Assembly: GCA_043806135.1 (NCBI GenBank)
Contig: JAZDHG010000033.1
Location: 1-62,056 of the forward strand
Direction: 5' to 3'
Length of the DNA stretch: 62,056 nt
From: JAGLQQ01 sp043806135
GTDB taxonomy: Bacteria; Omnitrophota; Gorgyraeia; B26-G9
Positions 9,192-17,455 of this stretch are shown piece by piece. The notes beneath the pieces are model-generated. The model worked only from the letters and a program-made list of their open reading frames with translations, was not told where the DNA came from and did no database searches. The translations under genes and the position numbers were made by a program. The stretch's first letter is position 1, and each line of letters begins with the position of its first letter.

Positions 9192-9258
9192 CTTGCTCAC
9201 CCCTTTTTAAGTTATTTTAATAGTTGTTGGAATAATTTTAAAAAACACAAGTTGAATG

Positions 9259-9287
9259 ATTATAACAATGAACTGCCTATTTGTCAA
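9259..9287 (-). promoter_or_regulatory. Consensus sigma-70 promoter of rpsU
   Basis: Minus strand TTGACA (9287-9282), 17-bp spacer, TATAAT (9264-9259): a perfect match to consensus in both hexamers and spacing. The -35 box overlaps the last codons of the upstream UPF0280 gene. The leader to the start codon is about 60 nt. Confidence 0.88.
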
Positions 9288-10005
9288 GGACATCAAAGTC
9301 TAGATCACCATAAGCGCCCATTTTTGAAGAGGTTATGATGATAATACCCTTAATGTCTTTTTTTCTGCGCGCTGATTTTAAAGCAAAATCAATATCATCA
9401 TCACTATTTACAATATTGCCGAAGGCTGTTGCATAGCCGTCAGCTAATGCAGAAGATTTTGCTAAAATTATTGTTGCGCAGGTGTTACCAAGGCTTAATG
9501 AGTGTCCGAATTGGCCGCTTGAGGTGCAGATGCCGCAAGGGCTCTGAGCAGGATTGATCTTTATTATTAACTGGTTATAAACATTGCCTATTCCGGCAAA
9601 AATGCCGACTTTTCTCGTTTTGGAAACAGCGATAAAAATATCCCCTCCGTTTTCTATTATTATTTCTTTGCTATGTTTCAGCAGCTTTTTACCTACAGAC
9701 TCTGCAATGGCTCCGGCAACTGTAGCCATGGGCCCGACTCCGGCCCGAATCGATGCTTTATGCATGATCTTGATTATTCTCGGCGAATTGTTTGCGATAT
9801 CAACAGGTTCCAGGGATTTTTCAAATTCAGGATGGTTCTGACAATAATCACTAACCTGCCCATGAATGCGTTGTAGATATTTGAACGAGAGTATACTTAA
9901 TTCAGAATGTGCATATATAAGCAGATCGCTTTCGAAACGCTTGACCTGAAAAGAAACCAGATCACTATTAAATGTATTCGTACGGTACAATCTTTTTTTA
10001 TACAT
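9277..10005 (-). CDS. UPF0280 family protein (ApbE-like fold)
   Basis: A 242-residue protein of the UPF0280/COG2122 family, related to the FAD:protein FMN transferase fold. Marks are RAGVGPMATVAGAIAESVGK near residue 92, the glycine pair ENGGDIFI near 120, CGICTSSGQFGHSLSLGNTC near 157 and ALADGYATAFGN near 190. No flavin-transfer activity is established for the family as far as I know. It lies 36 nt downstream of the TonB-like gene and probably shares its promoter. Confidence 0.85.
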   Translation of the reverse strand: MYKKRLYRTNTFNSDLVSFQVKRFESDLLIYAHSELSILSFKYLQRIHGQVSDYCQNHPEFEKSLEPVDIANNSPRIIKIMHKASIRAGVGPMATVAGAIAESVGKKLLKHSKEIIIENGGDIFIAVSKTRKVGIFAGIGNVYNQLIIKINPAQSPCGICTSSGQFGHSLSLGNTCATIILAKSSALADGYATAFGNIVNSDDDIDFALKSARRKKDIKGIIIITSSKMGAYGDLDFDVLDK

Positions 10006-10041
10006 AAATCAGTTCGAAAATTACGAAACAGTATCTGTTGT

Positions 10042-10725
10042 TTAGCTGCTTTCTTTGAAACAAAAAACTATATTAAATGTCAGCTGTTTTTGTTGCAGGT
10101 TTTTCGGAAAAGGCGGAAAAGGCGATGCTCTTTTTACGATCTGCATTGCGGTTTCTTTGAGGTGCTCATTTTCAAATGAGGCGGTTTGCATTACCTCAAC
10201 ATTTTTTAATTTTCCTTCGGAATCTAAGACAAAACTGAGTGATATTTCTCCTTCAGAAAAATGCGACGGATAAATAACCGCCTGCCGCAATTGTTCATTA
10301 ATAAGCTTGTAATAGCTTATGTAGCTTTTGTTTTTGGCCAGTTCTTTTTCGGGGTCATCGGTTGCTGTAAGTATTTGCTGCTTTTGCTGCAGTTCTATAA
10401 TATCATTCCCTGGAATGTTAAGATTTTTTACAGTCTGCGGATTAGTTATTTCAATATCCTGCTTTTTAACAACGGAATTTTGCGGAAGTTCTTCAGAAAG
10501 CTTTTTTCCCTGAGCAACCTGCTTATCATTAATGTTCATCTTTTTATGCTTAAATTTTGCCACCTTTTTTTCTACGGGCATTTTAAGCGTTAGATAGTTA
10601 AAATCCATCTGCTTTATTTCTTTTTGTTCTGGTTTTTTTATCTCAGGTATCGGCAGGAATAAAACGGCATGAACTACTAAAGAAGCCAAAAAAGTTATTT
10701 TGAATAAATTGCTATTACTTCCCAT
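10042..10725 (-). CDS. TonB-like energy transducer
   Basis: A 227-residue protein with one N-terminal membrane anchor (about residues 8-26, FKITFLASLVVHAVLFLPIP), a Lys/Pro/Gln-rich linker, and a C-terminal TonB domain from about residue 135 (QAVIYPSHFSEGEISLSF and ASPFPPFPKNL). It would link the inner membrane to outer-membrane transporters or act as an AgmX/TonB family scaffold. exbB and exbD are not in the window. It is first of a two-gene unit with the UPF0280 gene. Confidence 0.85.
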   Translation of the reverse strand: MGSNSNLFKITFLASLVVHAVLFLPIPEIKKPEQKEIKQMDFNYLTLKMPVEKKVAKFKHKKMNINDKQVAQGKKLSEELPQNSVVKKQDIEITNPQTVKNLNIPGNDIIELQQKQQILTATDDPEKELAKNKSYISYYKLINEQLRQAVIYPSHFSEGEISLSFVLDSEGKLKNVEVMQTASFENEHLKETAMQIVKRASPFPPFPKNLQQKQLTFNIVFCFKESS

Positions 10726-10751
10726 CCTTGAGATATACTCCTTTTGTTAAA

Positions 10752-10780
10752 AGTATACATCTAAGTTTATACCATGTCAA
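10752..10780 (-). promoter_or_regulatory. Sigma-70 promoter of the TonB-like gene
   Basis: Minus strand TTGACA (10780-10775), 17-bp spacer, TATACT (10757-10752), 27 bp upstream of the start codon. An AAAGGAG follows within the leader. Confidence 0.82.
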
Positions 10781-10799
10781 TAGTTAAATTGGCACTTTT

Positions 10800-11160
10800 T
10801 ATTAAAAGTAAGATTTGTGATATTTTAAATTCAACTCCATCAACAATACCTTGCTCCTGCTAAGCGCTGGGCAGGCTCAGGTTTAAATCAGGGAAAGTTA
10901 CTTGAACTATGAGAAAAAATCCGCATGTTGAATCCAAAAGGGTTGCCTCGCTTGGAAGTATTGATGTCCGCAAGTGATACAGTTCAGGCGATAGCCAATA
11001 TATAAACAGCTTAGGATAAATTAGACTTAACTGGCTCCAAGATCTGTTCCTACAGATGGGACAGTGCCTATCTCCGATGCAGTTAAAAAGGCTTTAATAA
11101 CAACAGCCCTTTCCCCTGTTTTCTAAATCCAGATTTAAAAACACCCTAGCTAAAACGGTG
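10800..11160. other. Unassigned intergenic stretch between divergent promoters
   Basis: About 360 bp between two divergent promoters. No ORF above 60 codons and no RNA I recognise. Short open stretches on both strands (for example 26 codons from 10926 on plus) have protein-like composition, which may mean a decayed gene, but I cannot identify one. A small CCTGC/GCAGG hairpin sits at about 10856-10875. Confidence 0.35.
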
Positions 11161-11171
11161 GCGCTTTTTTA

Positions 11172-11201
11172 TTGACATTAGCTCCTTAAAAATTCTATAA
11201 T
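11172..11201 (+). promoter_or_regulatory. Sigma-70 promoter of the glycosyltransferase gene
   Basis: TTGACA (11172-11177), 18-bp spacer, TATAAT (11196-11201). AAGGAGG at 11228-11234 is the ribosome-binding site for the GTG start at 11241. Confidence 0.85.
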
Positions 11202-11240
11202 ATACCCTTAAATAATAAACTTTAAACAAGGAGGATAAAG

Positions 11241-12398
11241 GTGAGTGTGAATCCATTCGTTTCTATTATTATACCAGTTCGCAATGCTGAGCGTACACTG
11301 GAGAAAACGTTTGAGTATATACTTAATGTTCATTACCCGCGCGAAAAAATGGAAATAGTAATTGCGGATGGAGGCAGTACGGACGCTACTTTGGAATTAA
11401 TTAAAAAGTGGCAAGCTAAACACCCTTTTATTAAACTCGTTGAAGTCCCAAATTGTCCATCTCCTGGATTTGCCAGAAATAAAGCGCTTGATATTGTAAA
11501 AGGCGAATATATCTTTTTTACCGATGGTGATTGTGCTCCCTGCAAAACATGGATAACTGATATGCTGTCTGTTTTTGACAAAAACCCTGAAGTGGGTATT
11601 GTCGGCGGGGAAATATTCACTTTAGTGGTTGAACCGGACAATCTCACGGAGTTATACTGTGAGCATTTCCGATTTAACATGGTCGCGCCCAGGTATGGAT
11701 TCACGATACAAGAAGGTTACTTCCCGCTTCTTACTGATAAATCCCCTACACAGATTGCTGGACACCGTGCTTATTTCTTTGTTACGGCAAATGCGGCTTA
11801 CCGGAAAAAAGCTATAGATGAGGCAAAGGCTAGTTTTTGGAGTGAAAAAACAGGTGAAGATATGGAGTTTGGACTGCAGATACAGCAGAAGGGCTGGAAG
11901 CTTTATTTTGAACCTAAAGCTAAGGTCGATCATATGCATCGCGCTGACTTTCCTGCGCTTAAAAAGGTATGGGTCACTTACGGAATGGCACATGCTCCGC
12001 TACTGGCAAAACATGCCAGCCAAAAGCTTGATATTGTTTTTCAGATCTTTGGCGCCTGGCCGAAACTTCCTTTAATAAGCATTAACTCACCCGTAAAAGG
12101 ATTCATATATCTCGGGTATTTTCAGATGATGCACCTGAGCGCGCTGCTTGCGTTCATTGGTGCAATTATGCTGCTTAGCGGGATTGGCGGTATGTTTGCT
12201 ATCGGATTAACCGCTATAATGAGCGTGCTTACGCTTTACTTTGTGAGAAAATACTTTGATGTTTGCTTCTTGATGAAACCGCATAAACACTTTTTTACTT
12301 GGTGTAAAATGAAATATATGACTAATCTAATGTTTGTAATCGGCGGTTTGAAGCGTTCTAAAGAGTTCAAAACATTCTGCATCGAGCCGAGTTTTTAA
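11241..12398 (+). CDS. Family 2 glycosyltransferase, membrane associated
   Basis: Transfers a sugar from a nucleotide-sugar donor, probably for envelope or exopolysaccharide synthesis. The 385-residue product starts with the GT-A signature FVSIIIPVRNAERTLEKTF and has IVIADGGSTDATLELI near residue 37, the metal-binding FFTDGDCAPCKTW (DGD) near 93 and the acceptor-side EKTGEDMEFGLQIQQKGW near 205. Hydrophobic segments near 290-335 look like two or more membrane helices. The start is GTG behind a strong AAGGAGG. It is monocistronic, with its own promoter and a dispersed repeat directly after the stop. Confidence 0.9.
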   Translation: MSVNPFVSIIIPVRNAERTLEKTFEYILNVHYPREKMEIVIADGGSTDATLELIKKWQAKHPFIKLVEVPNCPSPGFARNKALDIVKGEYIFFTDGDCAPCKTWITDMLSVFDKNPEVGIVGGEIFTLVVEPDNLTELYCEHFRFNMVAPRYGFTIQEGYFPLLTDKSPTQIAGHRAYFFVTANAAYRKKAIDEAKASFWSEKTGEDMEFGLQIQQKGWKLYFEPKAKVDHMHRADFPALKKVWVTYGMAHAPLLAKHASQKLDIVFQIFGAWPKLPLISINSPVKGFIYLGYFQMMHLSALLAFIGAIMLLSGIGGMFAIGLTAIMSVLTLYFVRKYFDVCFLMKPHKHFFTWCKMKYMTNLMFVIGGLKRSKEFKTFCIEPSF

Positions 12399-12607
12399 GG
12401 GCCCTTCTTATTTAGGGTGAAAGAATTTCCTTAAAACCACAAGAGTGAAGTGGTTAGATAAAAACGAGAATGGCCCATGATTACACCGATGAAAAACAGA
12501 TTACAGCGATTATCTAGGTTTAAAAAAGAACGAATCTGTGTGATCCAGTTTTAATCTGTGAAATCAGGTTCCTTCTGCCGCCCTAAACAAGAAAGAACCG
12601 TTTTAAA
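12399..12607 (+). repeat. Dispersed palindromic repeat, copy A
   Basis: About 209 bp, starting at the glycosyltransferase stop codon, that matches 26061-26269 in inverted orientation at roughly 80% identity by eye. The core at 12479-12575 is itself an imperfect inverted repeat with arms of the type GATTNCACNGATNAAAA. Smaller stems are AACCAC/GTGGTT at 12435-12454 and GGTTCCTTCT/AGAAAGAACC near 12567-12599. No coding potential. Confidence 0.8.
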
Positions 12608-12630
12608 CCCAAATTTTGCGTTAGAATGTA

Positions 12631-12775
12631 GATGAATAGCTGCGGCATACGCTTTGTTGTATGCAGAGGCTGCTTGGATCTGTTTCACCCAAAAAATTGA
12701 TTCTATTCGCCTCGGGCTAATTCAATTTTTGGTTTTATACATCGATTGCTTGAATACCTATCTGCATACCACAAT
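12631..12775. repeat. Multi-hairpin intergenic element
   Basis: Contains GCATAC (12645-12650) pairing with GTATGC (12659-12664), and a stem CCAAAAAATTGA (12689-12700) with TCAATTTTTGG (12722-12732, one bulge). Near-direct repeats of the pattern TGAATA-N-CT...CATAC flank it. It follows copy A directly. No ORF; its role is unknown. Confidence 0.55.
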
Positions 12776-12825
12776 CCTTTAAACAATTTTATTGTTTTTT
12801 AAATTGGGGTCTGTTTAAAGAGTTT

Positions 12826-12854
12826 TTGTAAAACTTCATTATGTATGGTATAGT
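12826..12854 (+). promoter_or_regulatory. Promoter of the comF-lptF-lptG operon
   Basis: TTGTAA (12826-12831), 17-bp spacer, TATAGT (12849-12854), preceded by a TGG extended -10. Matches to consensus are 4 of 6 and 5 of 6. Transcription would start near 12861. Confidence 0.65.
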
Positions 12855-12860
12855 AAACCC

Positions 12861-13032
12861 CGTTAGAGACATTCGTTTTTTACTCCGTTTGAAAAAAGTT
12901 TTCTAACCGGGCGAGCGGTAGACGCCGACGATAGCTTTAAATCACCGTCGGCTTTATAAGGTGCATTTCACTACTGATTAAAATCGGTGGCTTTCTCCAA
13001 CGTGGTAAAGCCTTACGATTAAGAGGAAAAAA
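12861..13032 (+). promoter_or_regulatory. Structured 5' leader upstream of comF-lptF-lptG
   Basis: About 172 nt between the predicted start of transcription and the comF ATG hold four successive stems: CTA-CCG/CGG-TAG (12903-12921, one bulge), GCCGACG/CGTCGGC (12924-12930 with 12946-12952, perfect), ACTGATT/AATCGGT (12973-12988) and GGCTTT/AAAGCC (12989-13012). The last lies just upstream of the AGAGG ribosome-binding site. I do not recognise a riboswitch class. It could be a cis-regulatory RNA or only a repeat-derived palindrome cluster. Confidence 0.45.
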
Positions 13033-13767
13033 ATGCTTAATTTAGTAAAATTAAAGCTGTTTTGGGCATCACTTATTGATATAATTTACCCTAGGTATTG
13101 CCTGATATGCTCGAAATCAATTGAGGATAGCTCATATGAGGGCGCTTGCAAGACTTGTCTGGAAAAGATCGAAGTGAATGTGTCTCCTTTTTGTAAAAAG
13201 TGCGGCTGTAGTCTCAAGGGCGTTAGAGGAACAAATGATTCATGCATTAAATGCCTGGATAAGCAGTACTATTTTGATAGGGCTTTAAGTGTATGTGAGT
13301 ATACTGGTATTGCCAGAAAATGCATTCAGCTTTTTAAATATAAACGCAAATTTAAAATTGGCCGGAATTTGTCAAGGATAATGCTGACGTTTCTCAGAGA
13401 GCATTGCAGCGTAGATAGTATTGATCTAATTACAGCGGTGCCCCTGCATAGCTCTAAATTAAAAGAACGCGGATTCAACCAGGCAGAAATTTTTGCGGAA
13501 TTTATTAGATTGAGTTTGAATTTACCCGCTTCTTTTGATAACCTTAAGCGCATCAGGAAAACAAAGTCGCAGTATCAGCTGCCTCTGGCAAAAAGGCAAG
13601 TGAATATACTAGGTGCTTTTGACTGCACGGATAAAGTTTTTTTTAAAAATAAGTCCATACTTATTGTTGATGATATTTTTACGACAGGAGCGACTTTAAA
13701 TGAGTGCTCCCGTGTATTGAAAAACGCTGGAGCAAAAAAAGTGCTTGCATTAACTATGGCAAGGTAA
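13033..13767 (+). CDS. comF: ComF family phosphoribosyltransferase-like protein
   Basis: A 244-residue ComF/GntX family protein linked to DNA uptake or use of extracellular DNA. An N-terminal double zinc-ribbon is visible (CLICSK, CKTC, CKKCGC and CIKC, residues 16-75), then a type I PRTase fold ending in the PRPP-binding loop LIVDDIFTTGATLNEC near residue 215. It lies 3 nt upstream of lptF, so it is cotranscribed with the LPS export permeases. That pairing gives no obvious functional hint. Confidence 0.9.
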   Translation: MLNLVKLKLFWASLIDIIYPRYCLICSKSIEDSSYEGACKTCLEKIEVNVSPFCKKCGCSLKGVRGTNDSCIKCLDKQYYFDRALSVCEYTGIARKCIQLFKYKRKFKIGRNLSRIMLTFLREHCSVDSIDLITAVPLHSSKLKERGFNQAEIFAEFIRLSLNLPASFDNLKRIRKTKSQYQLPLAKRQVNILGAFDCTDKVFFKNKSILIVDDIFTTGATLNECSRVLKNAGAKKVLALTMAR

Positions 13768-13770
13768 AAT

Positions 13771-14865
13771 ATGCGGATATTAAAAAAATACGTACTTTCT
13801 GAATGGATCACCCTTTTTTCACTGGCGCTTGTTATTATCAGCTTTATTCTTGTAATAGGAAATATGATCAAGCTGGTTGAAATGGTTATAGCCAAGGGAG
13901 TGAATCTGCTTATAGTTTTACGGCTGTTTGCATATCTTTTACCCAGCCTGTTTGTATTTTCTATTCCTATCTCCATTCTTTGCGCAAGCCTGCTTTGCTT
14001 TGGACGCATGGCTTACGACAATGAGATTACGGCGATGCATTCAAGCGGTATAAGCCTTTACCCTATTCTCGGGCTTATCCTGCTAATCGGTATTATGTTC
14101 AGTCTCCTTTGTCTTTATTTCAATGACACGATCATCCCGAGAGCGCATTATTTGATGCGTTCTACTTTACAGGAAATCGGGGTAAAAAATCCGACTGCAT
14201 ATCTTGAAGAAAAGACATTTATCAAGGCCTTTAAGGATCACATTATGTTTATTTATAAGATCAGGGGTGAATATTTAGAGGATATCAGAATATACCAGCC
14301 GCAAACCGATAAACCGACCAGGACTATCGTTGCCCAGCGTGGTGAGTTCATTTCTATCCCTGAGAAAAGCGCCGTCAAACTGGTACTCAAAAACGGTTCT
14401 GCCGATGAGCCGAGTTTTGATGATCCGAGTGTGTTCTATAAGCTGAATTTCAAAAACTATCATATTACGCTGGATCTCAAAGAAAAACAGGAAATACAAA
14501 ATCTGGATAAAAAAGTTTCGGACATGACGATTAAGGAGCTGGAGACTGATATTGAAAAAATGAAAAAACTGCAAATTGATTACCGTCCCTTACAGGTCGG
14601 ATTGTATAGAAAATATTCGCTTGCTTTCAGCAGTTTGATCTTTATTTTTATCGGTATTCCTTTGGCTATACGCGTCAAACGGCGGGAAAAATCTCTAGGT
14701 TTTTCTTTGAGCATAGCAATTTGTTTATTATACTATTTTCTCATGGCTTTTGGGGAAAGCCTTGCTTTGAGAAATAAAATATTACCTTTAATCGGTGTTT
14801 GGATACCTAATATAGTATTCCTTTTTGTCGGTTTGTGTTTGAGCTACAGAGTTCTGGAAGAGTAA
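13771..14865 (+). CDS. lptF: LPS export permease LptF (YjgP/YjgQ family)
   Basis: One of two membrane subunits of the LptB2FG transporter that extracts lipopolysaccharide from the inner membrane. The 364-residue product has the family layout: hydrophobic segments near residues 15-35, 55-80 and 98-120, a periplasmic beta-jellyroll domain at about 125-265, then three more helices (RKYSLAFSSLIFIFIGIPLAI near 283 and two to the end). lptG follows 3 nt downstream. Assignment as F rather than G rests on gene order and overall likeness. The presence of both permeases argues for an LPS-bearing outer membrane. Confidence 0.88.
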   Translation: MRILKKYVLSEWITLFSLALVIISFILVIGNMIKLVEMVIAKGVNLLIVLRLFAYLLPSLFVFSIPISILCASLLCFGRMAYDNEITAMHSSGISLYPILGLILLIGIMFSLLCLYFNDTIIPRAHYLMRSTLQEIGVKNPTAYLEEKTFIKAFKDHIMFIYKIRGEYLEDIRIYQPQTDKPTRTIVAQRGEFISIPEKSAVKLVLKNGSADEPSFDDPSVFYKLNFKNYHITLDLKEKQEIQNLDKKVSDMTIKELETDIEKMKKLQIDYRPLQVGLYRKYSLAFSSLIFIFIGIPLAIRVKRREKSLGFSLSIAICLLYYFLMAFGESLALRNKILPLIGVWIPNIVFLFVGLCLSYRVLEE

Positions 14866-14868
14866 AAC

Positions 14869-15957
14869 ATGAGAATAATCAGAGAATATATACTTGGCGA
14901 ATTCTTAAAGCCATTGGTCGGCTGCTTCATACTATTTATCAGCCTATCTTGGATAATTGATCTATTTGACTCACTTGACGAAATAATGAAGGCTAAAGTG
15001 CCGCTTTTTGTGCTCTGTGACTATTACTTTTCGCTGACTCCTTTCATATTTGTTAACATTTCCCCGATTATAATGATTCTGGCAACAATTTTTACCCTTG
15101 GTTCACTTAACCGCCATAATGAAATAATGGCGATAAAGGCGATCGGGGTCAGTCTCTGGTCCATCATCTGGATATTCCTCGGACTTGGCATCATTATGAG
15201 CGGGGCTAGTTTTAGCGTAAATGAACTTGTAAAGCCTGATTCGTATCTGCATTCGATAAAGCTCAAAGAAGAGTATTTTAGGCCGCAAGCGAATAAAGAA
15301 AAGAACTATATAATGAATGACATCGCACTGCACGGGACAAAAAACAGGATATTCATTATTAATAATTATGACGTTAAAAGACAGCAGATGACAAATGTAA
15401 CTATTTCTGAGAACAGCAGTACTAATGAATTAACCCGCCTTATAGTAGCTAAAAAGGCGCAATGGGTTGAGGGGTTCTGGATTTTTTACGATTGTATTAT
15501 CACCGATTACGAAAAGGGCAAGATCCTAGCAACACCGCAGAATTATACAGAAAAAGTGATCTTGCTCGATGAAAAACCTGAAGACATCCGCAGGGCAAAT
15601 CTGCAGCCCGATTTAATGAGTTATTGGCAGCTAAAAAAATATGTCCGAAGATTGAAAAGCAGCGGGTTTAATGCTCATAAGGAACTGGTTATACTTTATA
15701 ATAAAATAGCATTTCCGTTGGCAAATTTTATTATTATATTCTTTGCCGTACCTTTCACCTTGACCCGCAGTAGAAGCGAAAGCCTTTTCCTTGGGGTTGC
15801 CACAAGTATTGGTATCAGCTTCAGTTACTGGGGTATTAATGCCGTAAGCTTATCTTTAGGAAAGATCGGTTTTCTTTCCCCCATCTTGTCTGCCTGGATA
15901 ACTAATATTGTCTTTCTTTTCATAGGAATCGGGCTTATTGAGTCGGTAAAAAAATAA
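14869..15957 (+). CDS. lptG: LPS export permease LptG (YjgP/YjgQ family)
   Basis: Partner of LptF in the LPS transporter. The 362 residues begin MRIIREYILGEFLKPLVGCF, the usual LptG/F start, with helices near 12-32, 55-80 and 98-120, a periplasmic domain of about 140 residues (including RIFIINNYDVKRQQMTNVTI), and three C-terminal helices. The ribosome-binding site lies within the end of lptF. The stop codon lies inside a hairpin (15953-15987) that serves as terminator for the convergent fba gene. lptA, lptB and lptC are not in the window. Confidence 0.88.
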   Translation: MRIIREYILGEFLKPLVGCFILFISLSWIIDLFDSLDEIMKAKVPLFVLCDYYFSLTPFIFVNISPIIMILATIFTLGSLNRHNEIMAIKAIGVSLWSIIWIFLGLGIIMSGASFSVNELVKPDSYLHSIKLKEEYFRPQANKEKNYIMNDIALHGTKNRIFIINNYDVKRQQMTNVTISENSSTNELTRLIVAKKAQWVEGFWIFYDCIITDYEKGKILATPQNYTEKVILLDEKPEDIRRANLQPDLMSYWQLKKYVRRLKSSGFNAHKELVILYNKIAFPLANFIIIFFAVPFTLTRSRSESLFLGVATSIGISFSYWGINAVSLSLGKIGFLSPILSAWITNIVFLFIGIGLIESVKK

Positions 15958-15987
15958 CTCCGCTATATGCTGCGTAACGGAGTTATT
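15953..15987 (-). terminator. Rho-independent terminator of fba
   Basis: AATAACTCCG (15953-15962) pairs perfectly with CGGAGTTATT (15978-15987). Read on the minus strand the stem is followed by a T7 tract, as expected for a terminator of fba. On the plus strand no T tract follows. Confidence 0.8.
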
Positions 15988-16009
15988 GAATTAAACTGTA
16001 TTTCTAAGC

Positions 16010-17020
16010 TTATACTTTATTGTTTGATCCAAGTACATACTCATTCTTATGCTTATACATTTCTATTAATGCAACCCTGGCCGGGCCTAAATATTGGCGC
16101 GGATCAAAATCAGATGGCTTTTCAGCCATATGTTTTCTTATCGCTGCCGTCATCCAGAGCCTTCCATCGGAGTCAATATTTACTTTACAAACAGCGGATT
16201 TTGTTGCTTTTCTCAACTGTTCTTCAGGGATACCCACAGCATCTTTTAACGCTCCCCCGTTTTTATTGATTACTTTTACTGCTTCCATAGGCACAGATGA
16301 TGCACCATGCAAAACTATGACAAACCCGGGTATCTTTTTCTCTATCTCTTCCAAAATATCAAATCTCAGTTCCGGAGGGATATAAACACCCTGCGCATTC
16401 TTTGTGCACTGTTCAGGCTTGAATTTATTTGCTCCATGTGAAGTGCCGATAGAGATCGCTAGAGAATCTACACTGGTTTTATTGACGAATTCTATAACTT
16501 CTTCCGGATGCGTGTAAGTTGACTTTTCCGCGACAACAGTATCCTCAATACCGGCAAGAACTCCTAACTCTCCTTCAACAGTAACATCTCTTTCATGGGC
16601 ATATTCAACAACCTGCTTTGTCAAGGCAATATTTTTTTCAAAAGTGTGATGCGAGCCGTCGATCATTACAGACGAAAAACCGCTATCAATACAGGATTTG
16701 GCAAGCTCAAAAGTATCACCGTGATCAAGATGCAGTGCGACCGGAATCTCTTTTAATCCTTTTTCTCGAGCCAGTTCTTTCATCATGGCCACCGAGCCCT
16801 GCGCCATATATTTAAGCAGAGTTTGATTAGCATATTTGCGCGCTCCGCCGGAAACCTGTAAAATCACGGGTGATTGGGTTTCCACACAGGCAATTATGAT
16901 TGCCTGTATCTGCTCCATATTATTAAAATTATAGGCAGGCACGGCATATTTGCCCTTCATTGCCTTCTTAAACATGTCCCTTGTGTTTACTAATCCCAGC
17001 TCCTTGTACGAAACTATCAA
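16010..17020 (-). CDS. fba: Class II fructose-bisphosphate aldolase
   Basis: Zinc-dependent aldolase of glycolysis and gluconeogenesis. The 336-residue product has AVPAYNFNNMEQIQAIIIAC near residue 30, the metal-binding ALHLDHGDTFELAKSCIDSG near 95, MIDGSHHTFEKN, EGELGVLAGIEDTV near 150, and FVIVLHGASSVPME near 225. The start is TTG at 17020 with GGAGGTAAC immediately upstream, so the non-ATG start is well supported. The gene is monocistronic with its own terminator. It is of the CbbA/FbaA class rather than the tagatose branch as far as can be judged. Confidence 0.92.
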   Translation of the reverse strand: MIVSYKELGLVNTRDMFKKAMKGKYAVPAYNFNNMEQIQAIIIACVETQSPVILQVSGGARKYANQTLLKYMAQGSVAMMKELAREKGLKEIPVALHLDHGDTFELAKSCIDSGFSSVMIDGSHHTFEKNIALTKQVVEYAHERDVTVEGELGVLAGIEDTVVAEKSTYTHPEEVIEFVNKTSVDSLAISIGTSHGANKFKPEQCTKNAQGVYIPPELRFDILEEIEKKIPGFVIVLHGASSVPMEAVKVINKNGGALKDAVGIPEEQLRKATKSAVCKVNIDSDGRLWMTAAIRKHMAEKPSDFDPRQYLGPARVALIEMYKHKNEYVLGSNNKV

Positions 17021-17100
17021 GTTACCTCCATTTTATTTCTTAAATTGGTTACTAATAGTTACAATCAGTCTTGTTCTGCAATAGTTGACACTTTTAAACA

Positions 17101-17396
17101 CAGATAATTTAATTAACCGCCCGCTTCGCTTGATAAACGCTGATTAACACCGATACGTTATGCTATTTTCGGAAAATCATATGCTTATTTGTGGCTGCGC
17201 TCCAGCCGCATGCCTTCATCAAACCAATACTCAGCAAGGAAAATGTATTTTCCTTCTGAACTTGGTTTGTGAAGGCTTAACTTGACAAAGTCAAGTTAAG
17301 CATATGTTTTACATCCGCGTTTATCTGCGTCCACCCCATTAGATACAACAAAGCTATTATCTAACGGGGTAAATCTGCGGTTAATTTATTTTTCTG
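17101..17396. repeat. Nested multi-arm palindromic element (about 300 bp)
   Basis: Concentric inverted repeats: outer arms 17101-17120 and 17377-17396 (17 of 20 paired), GATAAACGC 17132-17140 with GCGTTTATC 17317-17325, and CATATGCTTA 17178-17187 with TAAGCATATG 17297-17306. Inside lie three hairpins: GTGGCTG/CAGCCGC (17191-17209), a 15-bp arm 17212-17227/17262-17276 tipped by AAGGAAAAT/ATTTTCCTT (17236-17255), and TTAACTTGAC/GTCAAGTTAA (17277-17299). A fourth, 17334-17369, pairs CCCC-TTAGATA with TATCTAA-GGGG. It fills the gap between fba and the phosphoesterase gene. No coding potential. Confidence 0.75.
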
Positions 17397-17455
17397 TCAA
17401 CCTATTTCAGGATAACACAAACTTTCCCTAACCCCTAATCCCTAAACGCTATACG

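Noticed and set aside
10926..11006. 26-codon ORF and neighbouring protein-like frames in the 10800-11160 gap
   Set aside because: Too short, no ribosome-binding site, and frames on both strands look equally plausible; kept only as possible decay.
12861..13032. Known riboswitch (fluoride, THF, Mn2+, c-di-GMP) before comF
   Set aside because: None of the conserved core motifs I know for these classes is present in the right order.
17101..17396. CRISPR array or integron attC
   Set aside because: No regular repeat-spacer pattern, and the arms lack the attC R box core; the structure is a nested palindrome.
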